Shown: positions 17,577 through 26,391 of the stretch, piece after piece
How the letters are laid out: the number at the start of each line of letters is the position of its first letter
Position numbering within the stretch: the first letter of the stretch is position 1
Assembly: GCA_903824665.1 (NCBI GenBank)
Contig: CAIJXT010000013.1
Span: forward strand, 1 to 64,000
DNA from: an uncultured Bacteroidota bacterium
GTDB taxonomy: Bacteria; Bacteroidota; Bacteroidia; Chitinophagales; Chitinophagaceae
Direction of reading: 5' to 3'
DNA length: 64,000 bases
The notes under the pieces: model-generated
Databases searched by the model: none
Told to the model about the DNA's origin: nothing
What the model saw: only the letters and a program-made list of their open reading frames with translations
Position numbers and translations under genes: made by a program

Positions 17577-19160
17577 ATGCTAAATACCAAAAAAATCATC
17601 GTCGCTTTCGCACTCAGCGCCTGCGCCCATTTATCGTATGGCCAGGGTATGGCAGTAAACAGCACCGGCTCTGCCGCCGACGCATCGGCCATGCTCGACG
17701 TCAGCTCTACCAATCAGGGTGTATTGGTTCCCCGCATGACCCAGACTCTACGCGATGCAATTACCACACCCGCCACCGGGCTGCTCATTTATCAGACCGA
17801 TGGCACTGCAGGCTTTTATGTGTACAGCGGCACAGCCTGGACAGCCATATCCGGCGGAGGCTCATCTGCCGGCTGGGGGCTTACCGGCAATTCGGGTACC
17901 AATGCCAGTACCAATTTTATTGGCACAACTGACAGTGTAGCCCTGCGTTTTAGGGTTAACAATACCAGATGGGGATCGTTTTCTCCAACAACTAACTCCG
18001 TCTTAATCGGTCTAAACGCAGGAAACCCAGGTACTACAGGTAGCTTCGATGTTGGGATTGGAAGAGGTGCACTCAGTTCGGCGTTTAGCGGTAGCAATAA
18101 TGTTGCTATTGGCGATTCTGCACTTTCTGGTGCCACCTTCAACACTGGCACTATTGCGATTGGTACAAGAGCACTTCAACAAAATTGGGCCACTGGGAAC
18201 ATAAGCATTGGCTATTTTTCCATGCGGAAAAACACAACAGGTAGCGAAAATACGTGTGTGGGGTACATGGCACTTCAAAACACCCTAACTGGACAATATT
18301 TGGCTGCTTTCGGAACTGGCACATTGGAAAAAAACACTGTAGGAAGCTCTAATACCGCAATCGGTGCAATTTCGCTCGCATCGAATACAAAAGGGGATGG
18401 AAACACCGCAGTGGGAACTGATGCATTAAATAAGAACGACTCTGGAAGTTCAAATACTGCAGTCGGACTAAGCGCATTGAAGTTTAGCGTATCTGGCTCA
18501 TATAACGTTGCAATTGGTATTTTCTCTGGGTCCTCTGTTACTAGCGGGAACAATAATACTATGGTAGGCCGAAACGCAAATGTAGGTGCCGCAGCCAGCA
18601 ATGCAGGTGCATTCGGCTATCTTGCCACCTCCAATGCCAGCAACAAGATAGTGATAGGCAGCACCAGTGTCACCGTCATCGGCGGCTCGGTAGCATGGTC
18701 CAATCTGTCCGATGCTCGCTTCAAATCACATGTTCAGGAAAATGTACCCGGACTCGACTTTGTAATGAAGCTGCGCCCCGTTACCTACCACTTCGAAGCA
18801 CGCAAATACGAGCAGTTTCTGGGTATTTCCGACAGCCTCAACAAAGATCGCGGACAGGAATATTGGAAAGAGTCCGAAAACATGGTACGCACTGGCTTCA
18901 TAGCCCAGGAGGTTGAGCAGGCAGCCCGCCAGGCAGGCTACGACTTCAGCGGCCTCCACAAGCCCGCTACCGACAAAGACAACTATACCCTCGCCTACTC
19001 AGAGTTCACAGTACCGCTTGTAAAAGCCATGCAGGAGCAGCAAAAAATCATTGAGCAGCAGCAGAGAATGATTCAGGATCTGCAAAAATCGCAGGAGCGC
19101 CAACAAAAAACACTCGATGTGGCGCTGAAGAAACTCGCTGATCTCGAACAAAGGAAATAA
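17577..19160 (+). CDS. Fibre protein with YadA-head-like repeats and S74 chaperone domain (copy 2)
   Basis: A 527-residue paralogue of the preceding gene. I start at the ATG at 17577 because it gives the signal peptide MLNTKKIIVAFALSACAHL...GQG; the longest frame begins 41 codons earlier. The N-terminal domain and the last 170 or so residues are almost the same as copy 1, while the central head repeats differ in number and sequence (GVGYMALQNTLTG, AVGTDALNKNDSG). The S74 motif SDARFKSH and the C-terminal coiled coil are intact. The 175-nt upstream gap is AT-rich, so each copy may have its own promoter. Confidence 0.85.
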   Translation: MLNTKKIIVAFALSACAHLSYGQGMAVNSTGSAADASAMLDVSSTNQGVLVPRMTQTLRDAITTPATGLLIYQTDGTAGFYVYSGTAWTAISGGGSSAGWGLTGNSGTNASTNFIGTTDSVALRFRVNNTRWGSFSPTTNSVLIGLNAGNPGTTGSFDVGIGRGALSSAFSGSNNVAIGDSALSGATFNTGTIAIGTRALQQNWATGNISIGYFSMRKNTTGSENTCVGYMALQNTLTGQYLAAFGTGTLEKNTVGSSNTAIGAISLASNTKGDGNTAVGTDALNKNDSGSSNTAVGLSALKFSVSGSYNVAIGIFSGSSVTSGNNNTMVGRNANVGAAASNAGAFGYLATSNASNKIVIGSTSVTVIGGSVAWSNLSDARFKSHVQENVPGLDFVMKLRPVTYHFEARKYEQFLGISDSLNKDRGQEYWKESENMVRTGFIAQEVEQAARQAGYDFSGLHKPATDKDNYTLAYSEFTVPLVKAMQEQQKIIEQQQRMIQDLQKSQERQQKTLDVALKKLADLEQRK

Positions 19161-19395
19161 CCGGCTTCCCTCTGGTTTTTCATACATTGTTTTGCAAAGA
19201 AGGTTGTAGCAACTAAATCGTTGCCACAACCTCCTGGATCTCTTTAGGCATTATACATCATTTGAATTTAATAATATTTATTTTGTTAAAGATTATCTAT
19301 TTTTTTTACTAGTCTTTATATTTGATCTCGTGTCTGCAATCACCCCATCGATTGCAGCGTCACGACTGTTTTTTGAATTTCTAAACGCAAAAAGA

Positions 19396-20829
19396 ATGAA
19401 ACACTTCAGGATTTTCACATTAATATGTACATTTTGCACTGCCGGTCATTTCGCTTACGGTCAGGGAATGGCTATCAACAGCACAGGTGCTACGCCTCAT
19501 ACTTCCGCTATGCTCGACGTTTCCGCAACCGATAAGGGCGTATTGGTTACCCGAATGACGCAGACACAGCGCGACGCTATTGTAGCCCCTGCAACTGGAC
19601 TACTTATTTATCAGACTGATGGCACGCCAGGCTTCTATTTCTACAACGGTTCCGCATGGACGGCCGTATCCGGCGGCGGCTCATCTGCCGGATGGGGGCT
19701 CACCGGCAATACCGGCACCAGTGCCACTACCAACTTTATCGGAAACACTGACAACATAGCCCTACGATTCAGAGTCAATAATACAAGGTGGGGAAATCTT
19801 GCCCCGGGTGGCAATATCTATTGGGGCGAAAACAGCGGCCACCCTTCAAACTCGGGATCAAAAAACATTGCCATAGGCGACTCTACACTTAATTCATTTA
19901 CTGGTTCGGGCTCCATTGCAATAGGCTCAAAAGCGCTCATAAAAAGTACCGGGGCAGATAACGTAGCCGTTGGGTTCAATGTCTTGAAAAATAATACATC
20001 CGGGAGCGGAAACTGTGCATTCGGGTCCTTGGCGTTATCCGAAATCACCACAGGAGGGGGAAATTCAGCATTCGGAAATTCAGCATTACCCGCCAACATA
20101 ACTGGCTACAACAATGTAGCAATTGGCGAAAATGCATTGTATTTTAGTACCTCAGGGAGCTACAATTCAGCCTTGGGCGCATTCACACTTTTCCATTGCA
20201 GCTCAGGCTCCTATAATACAGCGGTCGGTCAGGGCGCAGGATTGATGGTAATGACAGGCTCATACAACACCGCGATCGGAAATAGTTCTAATGTGAGTTC
20301 TAGCCTTGATAATGCAGGTGCTTTCGGTTACAACGCTGTCTCCAATGCCAGCAATAAAATAGTTATTGGCAACACTGCCGTTACCGTCATCGGTGGCTCA
20401 GTGGCATGGTCCAATCTGTCCGATGCCCGCTTCAAATCTCACATTCAGGAAAATGTACCCGGACTCGACTTTGTTATGAAGCTGCGCCCCGTTACCTACC
20501 ACTTCGAGGCACGCAAATACGAGCAGTTTCTGGGCATACCCGACAGCCTCAACAAAACCCGCGGGCAGGAATACTGGAAGGAATCAGAAAACATGGTACG
20601 CACCGGCTTCATAGCCCAGGAGGTTGAGCAGGCAGCCCGCCAGGCAGGCTACGACTTCAGTGGCCTCCACAAGCCAGCTACCGACAAAGACAACTACACC
20701 CTCGCTTACTCAGAGTTTACGGTACCGCTCGTAAAAGCAATGCAGGAGCAACAGAAAATCATAGAGCAGCAGCAAAAAATGCTGGAACAGGTACTCAAAC
20801 GCCTCGCCGAGCTCGAGCAGCGGAAATAA
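19396..20829 (+). CDS. Fibre protein with YadA-head-like repeats and S74 chaperone domain (copy 3)
   Basis: A 477-residue third paralogue, start at the ATG at 19396 (signal peptide MKHFRIFTLICTFCTAGHFAYGQG). The N-terminal domain is more diverged than in copies 1 and 2 (ATPHTSAMLDVSATDKG), the head-repeat region is its own, and the C-terminal S74 domain is again nearly identical. The final coiled coil is shorter (QKIIEQQQKMLEQVLKRL). A strong terminator follows 36 nt after the stop, ending the array. Confidence 0.85.
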   Translation: MKHFRIFTLICTFCTAGHFAYGQGMAINSTGATPHTSAMLDVSATDKGVLVTRMTQTQRDAIVAPATGLLIYQTDGTPGFYFYNGSAWTAVSGGGSSAGWGLTGNTGTSATTNFIGNTDNIALRFRVNNTRWGNLAPGGNIYWGENSGHPSNSGSKNIAIGDSTLNSFTGSGSIAIGSKALIKSTGADNVAVGFNVLKNNTSGSGNCAFGSLALSEITTGGGNSAFGNSALPANITGYNNVAIGENALYFSTSGSYNSALGAFTLFHCSSGSYNTAVGQGAGLMVMTGSYNTAIGNSSNVSSSLDNAGAFGYNAVSNASNKIVIGNTAVTVIGGSVAWSNLSDARFKSHIQENVPGLDFVMKLRPVTYHFEARKYEQFLGIPDSLNKTRGQEYWKESENMVRTGFIAQEVEQAARQAGYDFSGLHKPATDKDNYTLAYSEFTVPLVKAMQEQQKIIEQQQKMLEQVLKRLAELEQRK

Positions 20830-20864
20830 GCGCAAACCAAACAGATATAACAATACCAGAAAGC

Positions 20865-20897
20865 AGGTGAGCCCCAAAAAGGCTCACCTCTTTTTTG
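20865..20897 (+). terminator. Rho-independent terminator of the fibre-gene array
   Basis: Perfect 9-bp stem AGGTGAGCC/GGCTCACCT with a 7-nt loop followed by CTTTTTT. Confidence 0.9.
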
Positions 20898-21148
20898 GGT
20901 CTGAACGCAATTTCAATATACTGCTCATCCACCATTAAAAAACACCAACCACACGGCGAATACCTGCATCACAAAAAAGAATCCGCCGGCCCCCATTCTG
21001 GCATAGTGTTTGTGCGTTTCCCATAGTTGGCAATCTGGTTAGCACACATTCCGCGCTTCATTTCCCTCGTTCGCTGCATCTTGACCTTTGTAAAACGGAA
21101 TTTTCTTACTCTTGAGAATGCATTTTTACAGGTCGGCGTACCGGGTGA

Positions 21149-21257
21149 GTGGGCAAAAGTGCGCAAAAAGTGCGCAATTTTTAAAAACTAAAACACTGAA
21201 ATTCAATTACTTATCACTTTTTGTATTTTTTACAGCAAAGTGCGCAATTTTGCCCAC
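21149..21257. repeat. 17-bp inverted repeat enclosing three AAAGTGCGCAA iterons
   Basis: GTGGGCAAAAGTGCGCA at 21149-21165 is inverted at 21241-21257 (TGCGCAATTTTGCCCAC) with one mismatch. Inside, AAAGTGCGCAA occurs at 21156-21166, directly abutting at 21167-21177, and again at 21237-21247. The 109-bp element ends 59 nt before the start of the S15-like hydrolase. It may be a regulator-binding site or a small MITE-like element; the sequence alone does not decide. Confidence 0.65.
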
Positions 21258-21316
21258 ATTCCACAAAATGAAATGTTTTACCTATTTTGAGCCCGACTTC
21301 TTCTAACTGTTTTTAC

Positions 21317-23203
21317 ATGAAATATTATTTGCATTTATTACTGCTACTTTGCGCCGCCCTCCCCTGCTTTGCGCGGCAATCGTCAGCCAATGCCGATTCG
21401 GCTTGGCTGATCCGCAACTACACCAAGCGCGAGGTATACATTCCAATGCGCGACGGCAAAAGACTGTTTACCGCTATATATGAGCCAAAAAACAACAAGG
21501 AAAAACACCCGATACTTATGAACCGGACGCCCTACTCCGTCGCCCCCTACGGAGCCGGTAACTTCAAAGCATATTGGAAAACACACTACATGGCCTACCT
21601 GCGCCGCAATTATATTATGGTACTGCAGGATGTTCGCGGCCGAATGATGAGTGAGGGTGAATTTGAGGACGTACGGCCATTCAATCCGGTCAATACCGGC
21701 ACCCAAACCGACGAGGCCAGCGATACATGGGACACCATCGACTGGCTGCTCGCCAACGCCAGCGGCAACAATGGCAGGGTCGGTATTTATGGCATCTCCT
21801 ACCCCGGCTTCTATGCCACCATGGGCGCGCTCAGCGGCCACCCTGCCATGAAGGCAGCAAGCCCGCAGGCACCCGTTACAGAGTGGTTCATCGGCGACGA
21901 CTTTCACCACAATGGCGCTTTCATGCAGATGGACGCATTCGGCTTCTACAGCAGTTTTGGCAAGCCGCGGCCTGCACCTACCACATCCTTTGCGCCCGGT
22001 TTTCAGTTCCCAGTCAAAGACAACTACAAGTTTTACCTCGAGGCAGGCACACTCAAAAAACTGGCAGAACTCATGGGCGACAGCATCCGCTTCTGGAACG
22101 ATCTGTATGCTCACCCCAACTACGATGATTGGTGGGAGGTACGCAACACCCGCACCTTCACACAGCACATACCTTCATCAACAGCCACTTTGGTGGTGGG
22201 AGGCCTGTTCGATGCCGAAGACTGCTTTGGCGCATGGGAGTTGTATAAGTCGATAGAAAAGAAAGCCGCCAACGATAATAAACTGGTAATGGGCCCCTGG
22301 AGCCATGGCGGATGGGCCAAAACATCGGGCGATCATCTGGGCAATGTACGCTTTGGCAGTGCTACTGCAATGTGGTACCAGGAAAACATAGAGATCCCCT
22401 ACTTTGAATACCACCTCAGAGGTAAGGGCGACCTTAGCAAAATCGCCGAAGCCAATATATTTTTCACCGGCACCAACGAGTGGCGCACCTTCGGGCAGTG
22501 GCCGCCATCCGGCAAAACGAAAACCAATATGTATTTGAATCCAAATGGCCGCCTTGCAATAATAGCACCCTCCACCAGCAGTTACGATGAGTACACAAGC
22601 GACCCTGCCAAACCGGTACCTTATACCGAAGATGTACTTTTCAGTCGCACCTCCGAGTACATGACCGACGATCAGCGCTTTGCCTCCCGCCGCCCTGATG
22701 TACTCACGTACGAGACCAACTTATTGACCGAAGACCTCACACTTGCCGGCCCTGTAGTTGCCAATCTTTTTGCTGCCATAACCACCACCGATGCCGATTT
22801 TGTAGTTAAACTGATTGATGTTTTTCCGGATGATTTCGCCTACAACAATAAGACAGATGGCACCGGGAATGGCAAAAGCTACCCGATGGGTGGTTACCAG
22901 ATGCTGGTACGGGGCGAGATCATGCGCGGCCGTTACCGCAACAGCTTCCGTTTTCCCGAGGCGTTTGTGCCGGGTATGGTCACAGAGGTAGCATGCAAAT
23001 TGCCCGATGTAGCGCACGTGTTCAAAAAAGGTCACCGCATGATGGTGCAGATACAAAGTTCCTGGTTCCCGCTCGCCGATCGCAACCCGCAACAATTTGT
23101 GAATATATACGAGGCCGGTACGGACGACTTTGTCCGGTCAACGGTCAGAATCTATTCAGGAGGGCGTTATCCTTCACACATTACCTTACCTGTTTTGCGG
23201 TAA
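21317..23203 (+). CDS. CocE/NonD-type alpha/beta-hydrolase (X-Pro dipeptidyl-peptidase S15 family)
   Basis: A 628-residue secreted hydrolase of the CocE/S15 family, which cleaves esters or Xaa-Pro or related amide bonds; the actual substrate cannot be told. I start at the ATG at 21317, giving a signal peptide (MKYYLHLLLLLCAALPCFA). The alpha/beta-hydrolase domain has the nucleophile elbow GISYPG (Ser161), a catalytic Asp near D299 (VGGLFDAED) and His330 (GPWSHGGW). The N-terminal YIPMRDGKRL and VLQDVRGR blocks are typical. The C-terminal jelly-roll domain (FVVKLIDVFPDD, YRNSFRFPEAF, GHRMMVQIQSSWFP) is complete. It stands alone behind the inverted-repeat element. Confidence 0.9.
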   Translation: MKYYLHLLLLLCAALPCFARQSSANADSAWLIRNYTKREVYIPMRDGKRLFTAIYEPKNNKEKHPILMNRTPYSVAPYGAGNFKAYWKTHYMAYLRRNYIMVLQDVRGRMMSEGEFEDVRPFNPVNTGTQTDEASDTWDTIDWLLANASGNNGRVGIYGISYPGFYATMGALSGHPAMKAASPQAPVTEWFIGDDFHHNGAFMQMDAFGFYSSFGKPRPAPTTSFAPGFQFPVKDNYKFYLEAGTLKKLAELMGDSIRFWNDLYAHPNYDDWWEVRNTRTFTQHIPSSTATLVVGGLFDAEDCFGAWELYKSIEKKAANDNKLVMGPWSHGGWAKTSGDHLGNVRFGSATAMWYQENIEIPYFEYHLRGKGDLSKIAEANIFFTGTNEWRTFGQWPPSGKTKTNMYLNPNGRLAIIAPSTSSYDEYTSDPAKPVPYTEDVLFSRTSEYMTDDQRFASRRPDVLTYETNLLTEDLTLAGPVVANLFAAITTTDADFVVKLIDVFPDDFAYNNKTDGTGNGKSYPMGGYQMLVRGEIMRGRYRNSFRFPEAFVPGMVTEVACKLPDVAHVFKKGHRMMVQIQSSWFPLADRNPQQFVNIYEAGTDDFVRSTVRIYSGGRYPSHITLPVLR

Positions 23204-23262
23204 TAACAGCTAGTAATGCGCACTTAGCATAATGAGCAGCTTTCCGACCAAAACAACCGCAC

Positions 23263-23475
23263 TCACTTATCAGCAGTGTCTTCGTGGGTATGTCTGGAGA
23301 TCTCTTCATTTTTGGCAGCATCTCCAGCGTCCGGAATTTCGGCACCGGCGTCTGTTTCCTTAAAAAAGGCACCATTGGGCAGTGGTTGCTGCGCATTAAA
23401 ATCCTGGAAGGTCTTTGAATTGGGTTGTTGCTTTGCTTTTTCGTTGTTACCCAGTTTACTGATATCTATTAGCAT
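23263..23475 (-). CDS. Small hypothetical protein, Gln/Asn/Asp-rich
   Basis: A 70-residue frame from the ATG at 23475. The product is hydrophilic, with NNEKAKQQPNSK, NAQQPLPNGAFF and a Glu/Asp-rich tail (KNEEISRHTHEDTADK), and has no signal peptide or transmembrane segment. I do not recognise it. The opposite-strand frame over the same bases is Ser/Ala-rich and looks like a shadow. Real coding is moderately likely. Confidence 0.45.
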   Translation of the reverse strand: MLIDISKLGNNEKAKQQPNSKTFQDFNAQQPLPNGAFFKETDAGAEIPDAGDAAKNEEISRHTHEDTADK

Positions 23476-23801
23476 ATACGCTTGGTTTAGTAGTGCAGTA
23501 GCACACCTTCGCAAAATTGATTGATTACAATGATGGCAGTATTATAATTCCAATGAAGAAAATTGCATGTTTCCCACTTCTTCCCGGTGGCCTGAGCACA
23601 ATTCGGAACAAAGTAACCTTCCAGTGCGACGGAATGTATCCGACAGCCTGGTGAAATCAAGTCGAATTGCAAACACAAAAAAAATTGAATATCTGCCTTA
23701 CAATTACTATTTTTACAGCCTGTGGCTCCGGGATTCTACGGGTTGCCATGTAGTTACCTACATAGTCAACCTGAAACAGGGCCAAAAACCTCTTAATTGA
23801 A

Positions 23802-24050
23802 ATGAAAAAAGCATTCCCCTTTTTGGCTTTCGTTCTTTTTGCATTGATGTTTACATCCTGCAGAAAAGACTATGAATGTGTTTGTACTACTACTAAGTCG
23901 GTGCGCAACCATCATCGCAGAACTCAGGTAACCTACCAGCTCAGCGAATTCAAAAAAAGGACAGCTGCCTATACCTGCTCCTCCCGGAATGCCAAATACC
24001 TGGACCCCGATGGAATTACCCATGTTCAGGTTTTTTGCAGAGTTGATTAA
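23802..24050 (+). CDS. Small lipoprotein
   Basis: An 82-residue protein with a clear lipoprotein signal (MKKAFPFLAFVLFALMFTSC). The mature part has four more cysteines (YECVCTTT, YTCSSRN, VFCRVD) and a basic middle (RNHHRRTQ), fitting a small disulfide-bonded domain. The family is unknown to me. A short cysteine-rich envelope protein of this form is common in Bacteroidota. Followed after 86 nt by another secreted protein on the same strand. Confidence 0.75.
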   Translation: MKKAFPFLAFVLFALMFTSCRKDYECVCTTTKSVRNHHRRTQVTYQLSEFKKRTAAYTCSSRNAKYLDPDGITHVQVFCRVD

Positions 24051-24136
24051 TACTTACCGATACTAACCAGCCTTTTTCGTTAGTTGGAGGTGGTATATCT
24101 GCTATTTTTATAAGCACTTACAACATGCAGCACTTT

Positions 24137-24613
24137 ATGAAACTGAAATACTTTTTTTCCCTGCTATTCGTTTGTTTTTCAATAGCTGTAGTGGCTCAGG
24201 CTACCGCGAAATCTAAAAAGCCGAAGCAGCACTTCAAACTGGTTACTGCCTATACCCAACAAATTGCTGAAGACAAACAGACCAGTCCTCCAATGGCGGG
24301 TTACTTTTTTGTGGTAAAATGGGAGTCTTCATCGTATCCCGAAACCATGTTCTGGCGTGGCGACGGCGGTTGGCTGACGTGCAATATCGAAAAAGCCGTA
24401 AAGAGCACTCAAAATGGCAAAACAGTGTATGCAGGAAAGGAAACAGATATCAGCAAGATCCGCAAAGGAGATGTACTGCTGCTGACGCCAGTCACCGGTG
24501 GCAGGTTCCCCATACCGGCAGAGATACCCGAAAAAGCCAAAAACACCCTGTTCTATAAAGCAGGTGGTAGTGCCTGGATCGCCTTCCCGGTGAGCAAGAT
24601 CAGTAAGAAATAA
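24137..24613 (+). CDS. Secreted hypothetical protein
   Basis: A 158-residue protein with signal peptide MKLKYFFSLLFVCFSIAVVAQ (start chosen at the ATG at 24137; 24125 is also possible). The mature part is basic at first (KSKKPKQH) and then contains FKLVTAYTQQIAE, YFFVVKWESSSYPETMFWRGD and a Lys-rich end. It has no recognisable domain. Probably periplasmic or released. Confidence 0.7.
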   Translation: MKLKYFFSLLFVCFSIAVVAQATAKSKKPKQHFKLVTAYTQQIAEDKQTSPPMAGYFFVVKWESSSYPETMFWRGDGGWLTCNIEKAVKSTQNGKTVYAGKETDISKIRKGDVLLLTPVTGGRFPIPAEIPEKAKNTLFYKAGGSAWIAFPVSKISKK

Positions 24614-24684
24614 TAGCTGTCTGTATTTACTTTAGGCACATCTGCAGAAACGGCAAGCCATATTATCTATATAGCGCACACTAA

Positions 24685-26343
24685 CTAACTGCCAACCAGT
24701 TCCCGTGCGCTCGATATTGCAGCCTCAGTTGGCTGCTCGCCGCCTATCATTTTGGCAATGGCAAGCACACTTTCCTCACGCGCCAGCACCCTGACCTGTG
24801 TCGAAAGTCGTCCGGTATCGTCGGCAACCTTGAATACGTAGAAATGTCTGGACCCACGAGCAGCAACCTGCGGCTGGTGTGTGATACAGATCACCTGATG
24901 ATAACCCGACAGGCTGCGCAGCAACACGCCTACCTGCCTGGCCGCCTCGCCCGATATGCCGGTATCTACCTCATCAAAGATAAGCGTGGGCAAGTGCAGC
25001 GCCTGTGCCACCAGCGACTTGATACACAGCATGATGCGGCTCATCTCTCCACCCGACGCAGCTTTGGCAAGCAGCTGAAACTGCCCGCTCTTGTTGGCAT
25101 CCAGCAGAAACTGGATCTGATCCATGCCATGCTCCAGCGGCTCGGTTTCCTTTGCTGCCACATCAAACCGGGCATTAGGCATACCTACAAGTGTCAGCAA
25201 CTCGTTCATTCTGGCCACAAAGCCCGGAATAGCCAGCCTGCGCATACCAGAGAGCTGTTTTGCAGCGGCAACCAGTTCGTTATATAGTCTGTCAGCCTCT
25301 GCAGCAAGCCCGGCTATAGACTCTTCCAGGTTCAGTGTAGCGGTCAGTTCTTCCTCCAGCGTATGTTGCAGAGCCAGCAATTCGGCAGTCGTCTTCAGCG
25401 CGTGCTTCTTGAGCAGCTTATTGCCCAGGTCCGTGCGCAGCATCAGTTCTTCCATCACAGCGGGGTCCAGCAATACCCTGCCCTGCTCCGTTTCCAGTTC
25501 GCCGGCTATGTCCTTCAGTTCCGCCCATACCGACGACAACCTGTTCTGCAGGGTCGCTATCTCAGGCAGCACATCTGTTATTCCCTGCAACTGCTGTGTC
25601 ATCCGCTTTAGCTCGTTCACCAACGGTTGCTCCCCTTCAGTCAGCACAGTCTGGGCAGCCTGCAGCACACCCACGATTCGCTCTGCATGCCCCATCTGCT
25701 TCAGTTGCTGTTCTGCCTGCTCTATTTCATCAACCTTAAAGTCGGCCTGCAGCAACTCATCCAGCAGGTATTGCTTGTAATCTGCCTCTTGCCTCGACCG
25801 TGCCTGCAGTGCCCTTTTCTCAGCCAGTTGCTTTTGTATGCTGCGGCAGGCTGTATACAATTTGCGGTAGTTATCGGCAGTGGCTATGGTTCCGGCGACA
25901 GCGTCCACCGCATTCACCTGAAAATCATCTTCGTCAAGTGCCAGATGCCCAAACTGCTGCTGCAGATCCACGAGTAAGGAAGTAAGCCTGTTCAAAGCCT
26001 GCAGTGTTACCGGCGTGTCATTTACAAAAGCCCTCGACTTACCCGATACTGCTATTTCACGCCTTATGATGCAGAGCGGTTCGTAATCCAGCTCGGCTGC
26101 AGCGAGGGCAGCCTTAAATGCCTCATTGCCGGTCACATCAAAATACCCTTCCACTACCGACTTTTCCTGCTTGTTTATAAGCACCGAGGTGTCTGCTCGC
26201 TCACCTAGTATCAGCGACAATGCACCAAGTATGATACTCTTTCCTGCACCGGTCTCTCCGGTCACTGTATTGAGTGCTGCATCGGGTTCGATAGTAAGAT
26301 GGTCAATAATGGCGTAGTTCTTAATGACTAACTTCTGTAGCAT
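24685..26343 (-). CDS. recN: DNA repair ATPase RecN
   Basis: SMC-like ATPase acting in double-strand break repair in the cytoplasm. The N-terminal head has a P-loop GETGAGKS (residues 29-36) after LVIKNYAIIDHL. A central coiled coil follows with the RecN stretch RRLAIPGFVARMNEL. The C-terminal head holds ASGGEMSRIML (signature motif), LIFDEVDTGISG (Walker B) and the ITHQPQVAARGSRHFYV block. At 552 residues it is the family length. TAATTTTG lies 4 nt before the ATG. It is divergent from the RlmI-like gene with only a few dozen bases between, so both promoters are packed into that gap. Confidence 0.95.
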   Translation of the reverse strand: MLQKLVIKNYAIIDHLTIEPDAALNTVTGETGAGKSIILGALSLILGERADTSVLINKQEKSVVEGYFDVTGNEAFKAALAAAELDYEPLCIIRREIAVSGKSRAFVNDTPVTLQALNRLTSLLVDLQQQFGHLALDEDDFQVNAVDAVAGTIATADNYRKLYTACRSIQKQLAEKRALQARSRQEADYKQYLLDELLQADFKVDEIEQAEQQLKQMGHAERIVGVLQAAQTVLTEGEQPLVNELKRMTQQLQGITDVLPEIATLQNRLSSVWAELKDIAGELETEQGRVLLDPAVMEELMLRTDLGNKLLKKHALKTTAELLALQHTLEEELTATLNLEESIAGLAAEADRLYNELVAAAKQLSGMRRLAIPGFVARMNELLTLVGMPNARFDVAAKETEPLEHGMDQIQFLLDANKSGQFQLLAKAASGGEMSRIMLCIKSLVAQALHLPTLIFDEVDTGISGEAARQVGVLLRSLSGYHQVICITHQPQVAARGSRHFYVFKVADDTGRLSTQVRVLAREESVLAIAKMIGGEQPTEAAISSARELVGS

Positions 26344-26347
26344 GCGC

Positions 26348-26355
26348 CAAAATTA
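26348..26355 (-). promoter_or_regulatory. TAnnTTTG element 4 nt before recN ATG
   Basis: TAATTTTG on the minus strand, then GCGC, then the recN ATG. With a -7 box this close, transcription should begin at or next to the start codon, suggesting a leaderless mRNA. Confidence 0.6.
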
Positions 26356-26379
26356 CTGAGAACAGTGGATAACGAACAC

Positions 26380-26387
26380 TATTTTTG
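26380..26387 (+). promoter_or_regulatory. TAnnTTTG element 4 nt before the RlmI-like gene
   Basis: TATTTTTG, then CAAG, then ATG at 26392. Same spacing as recN and lysA; it supports a leaderless transcript and also supports 26392 as the start over the upstream in-frame 26365. Confidence 0.6.
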
Positions 26388-26391
26388 CAAG

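Noticed and set aside
21149..21257. Iteron element as a replication origin
   Set aside because: No rep or dnaA gene nearby and no DnaA boxes seen; a regulatory or MITE role is more likely.
23276..23524. Plus-strand 82-codon frame opposite the small hypothetical gene
   Set aside because: Ser/Ala/Leu-rich shadow composition; the minus strand is more protein-like.
23487..23800. Short frames on both strands (a Cys-containing minus-strand frame and a plus-strand frame)
   Set aside because: They overlap one another and neither shows a signal, domain or supportive context.
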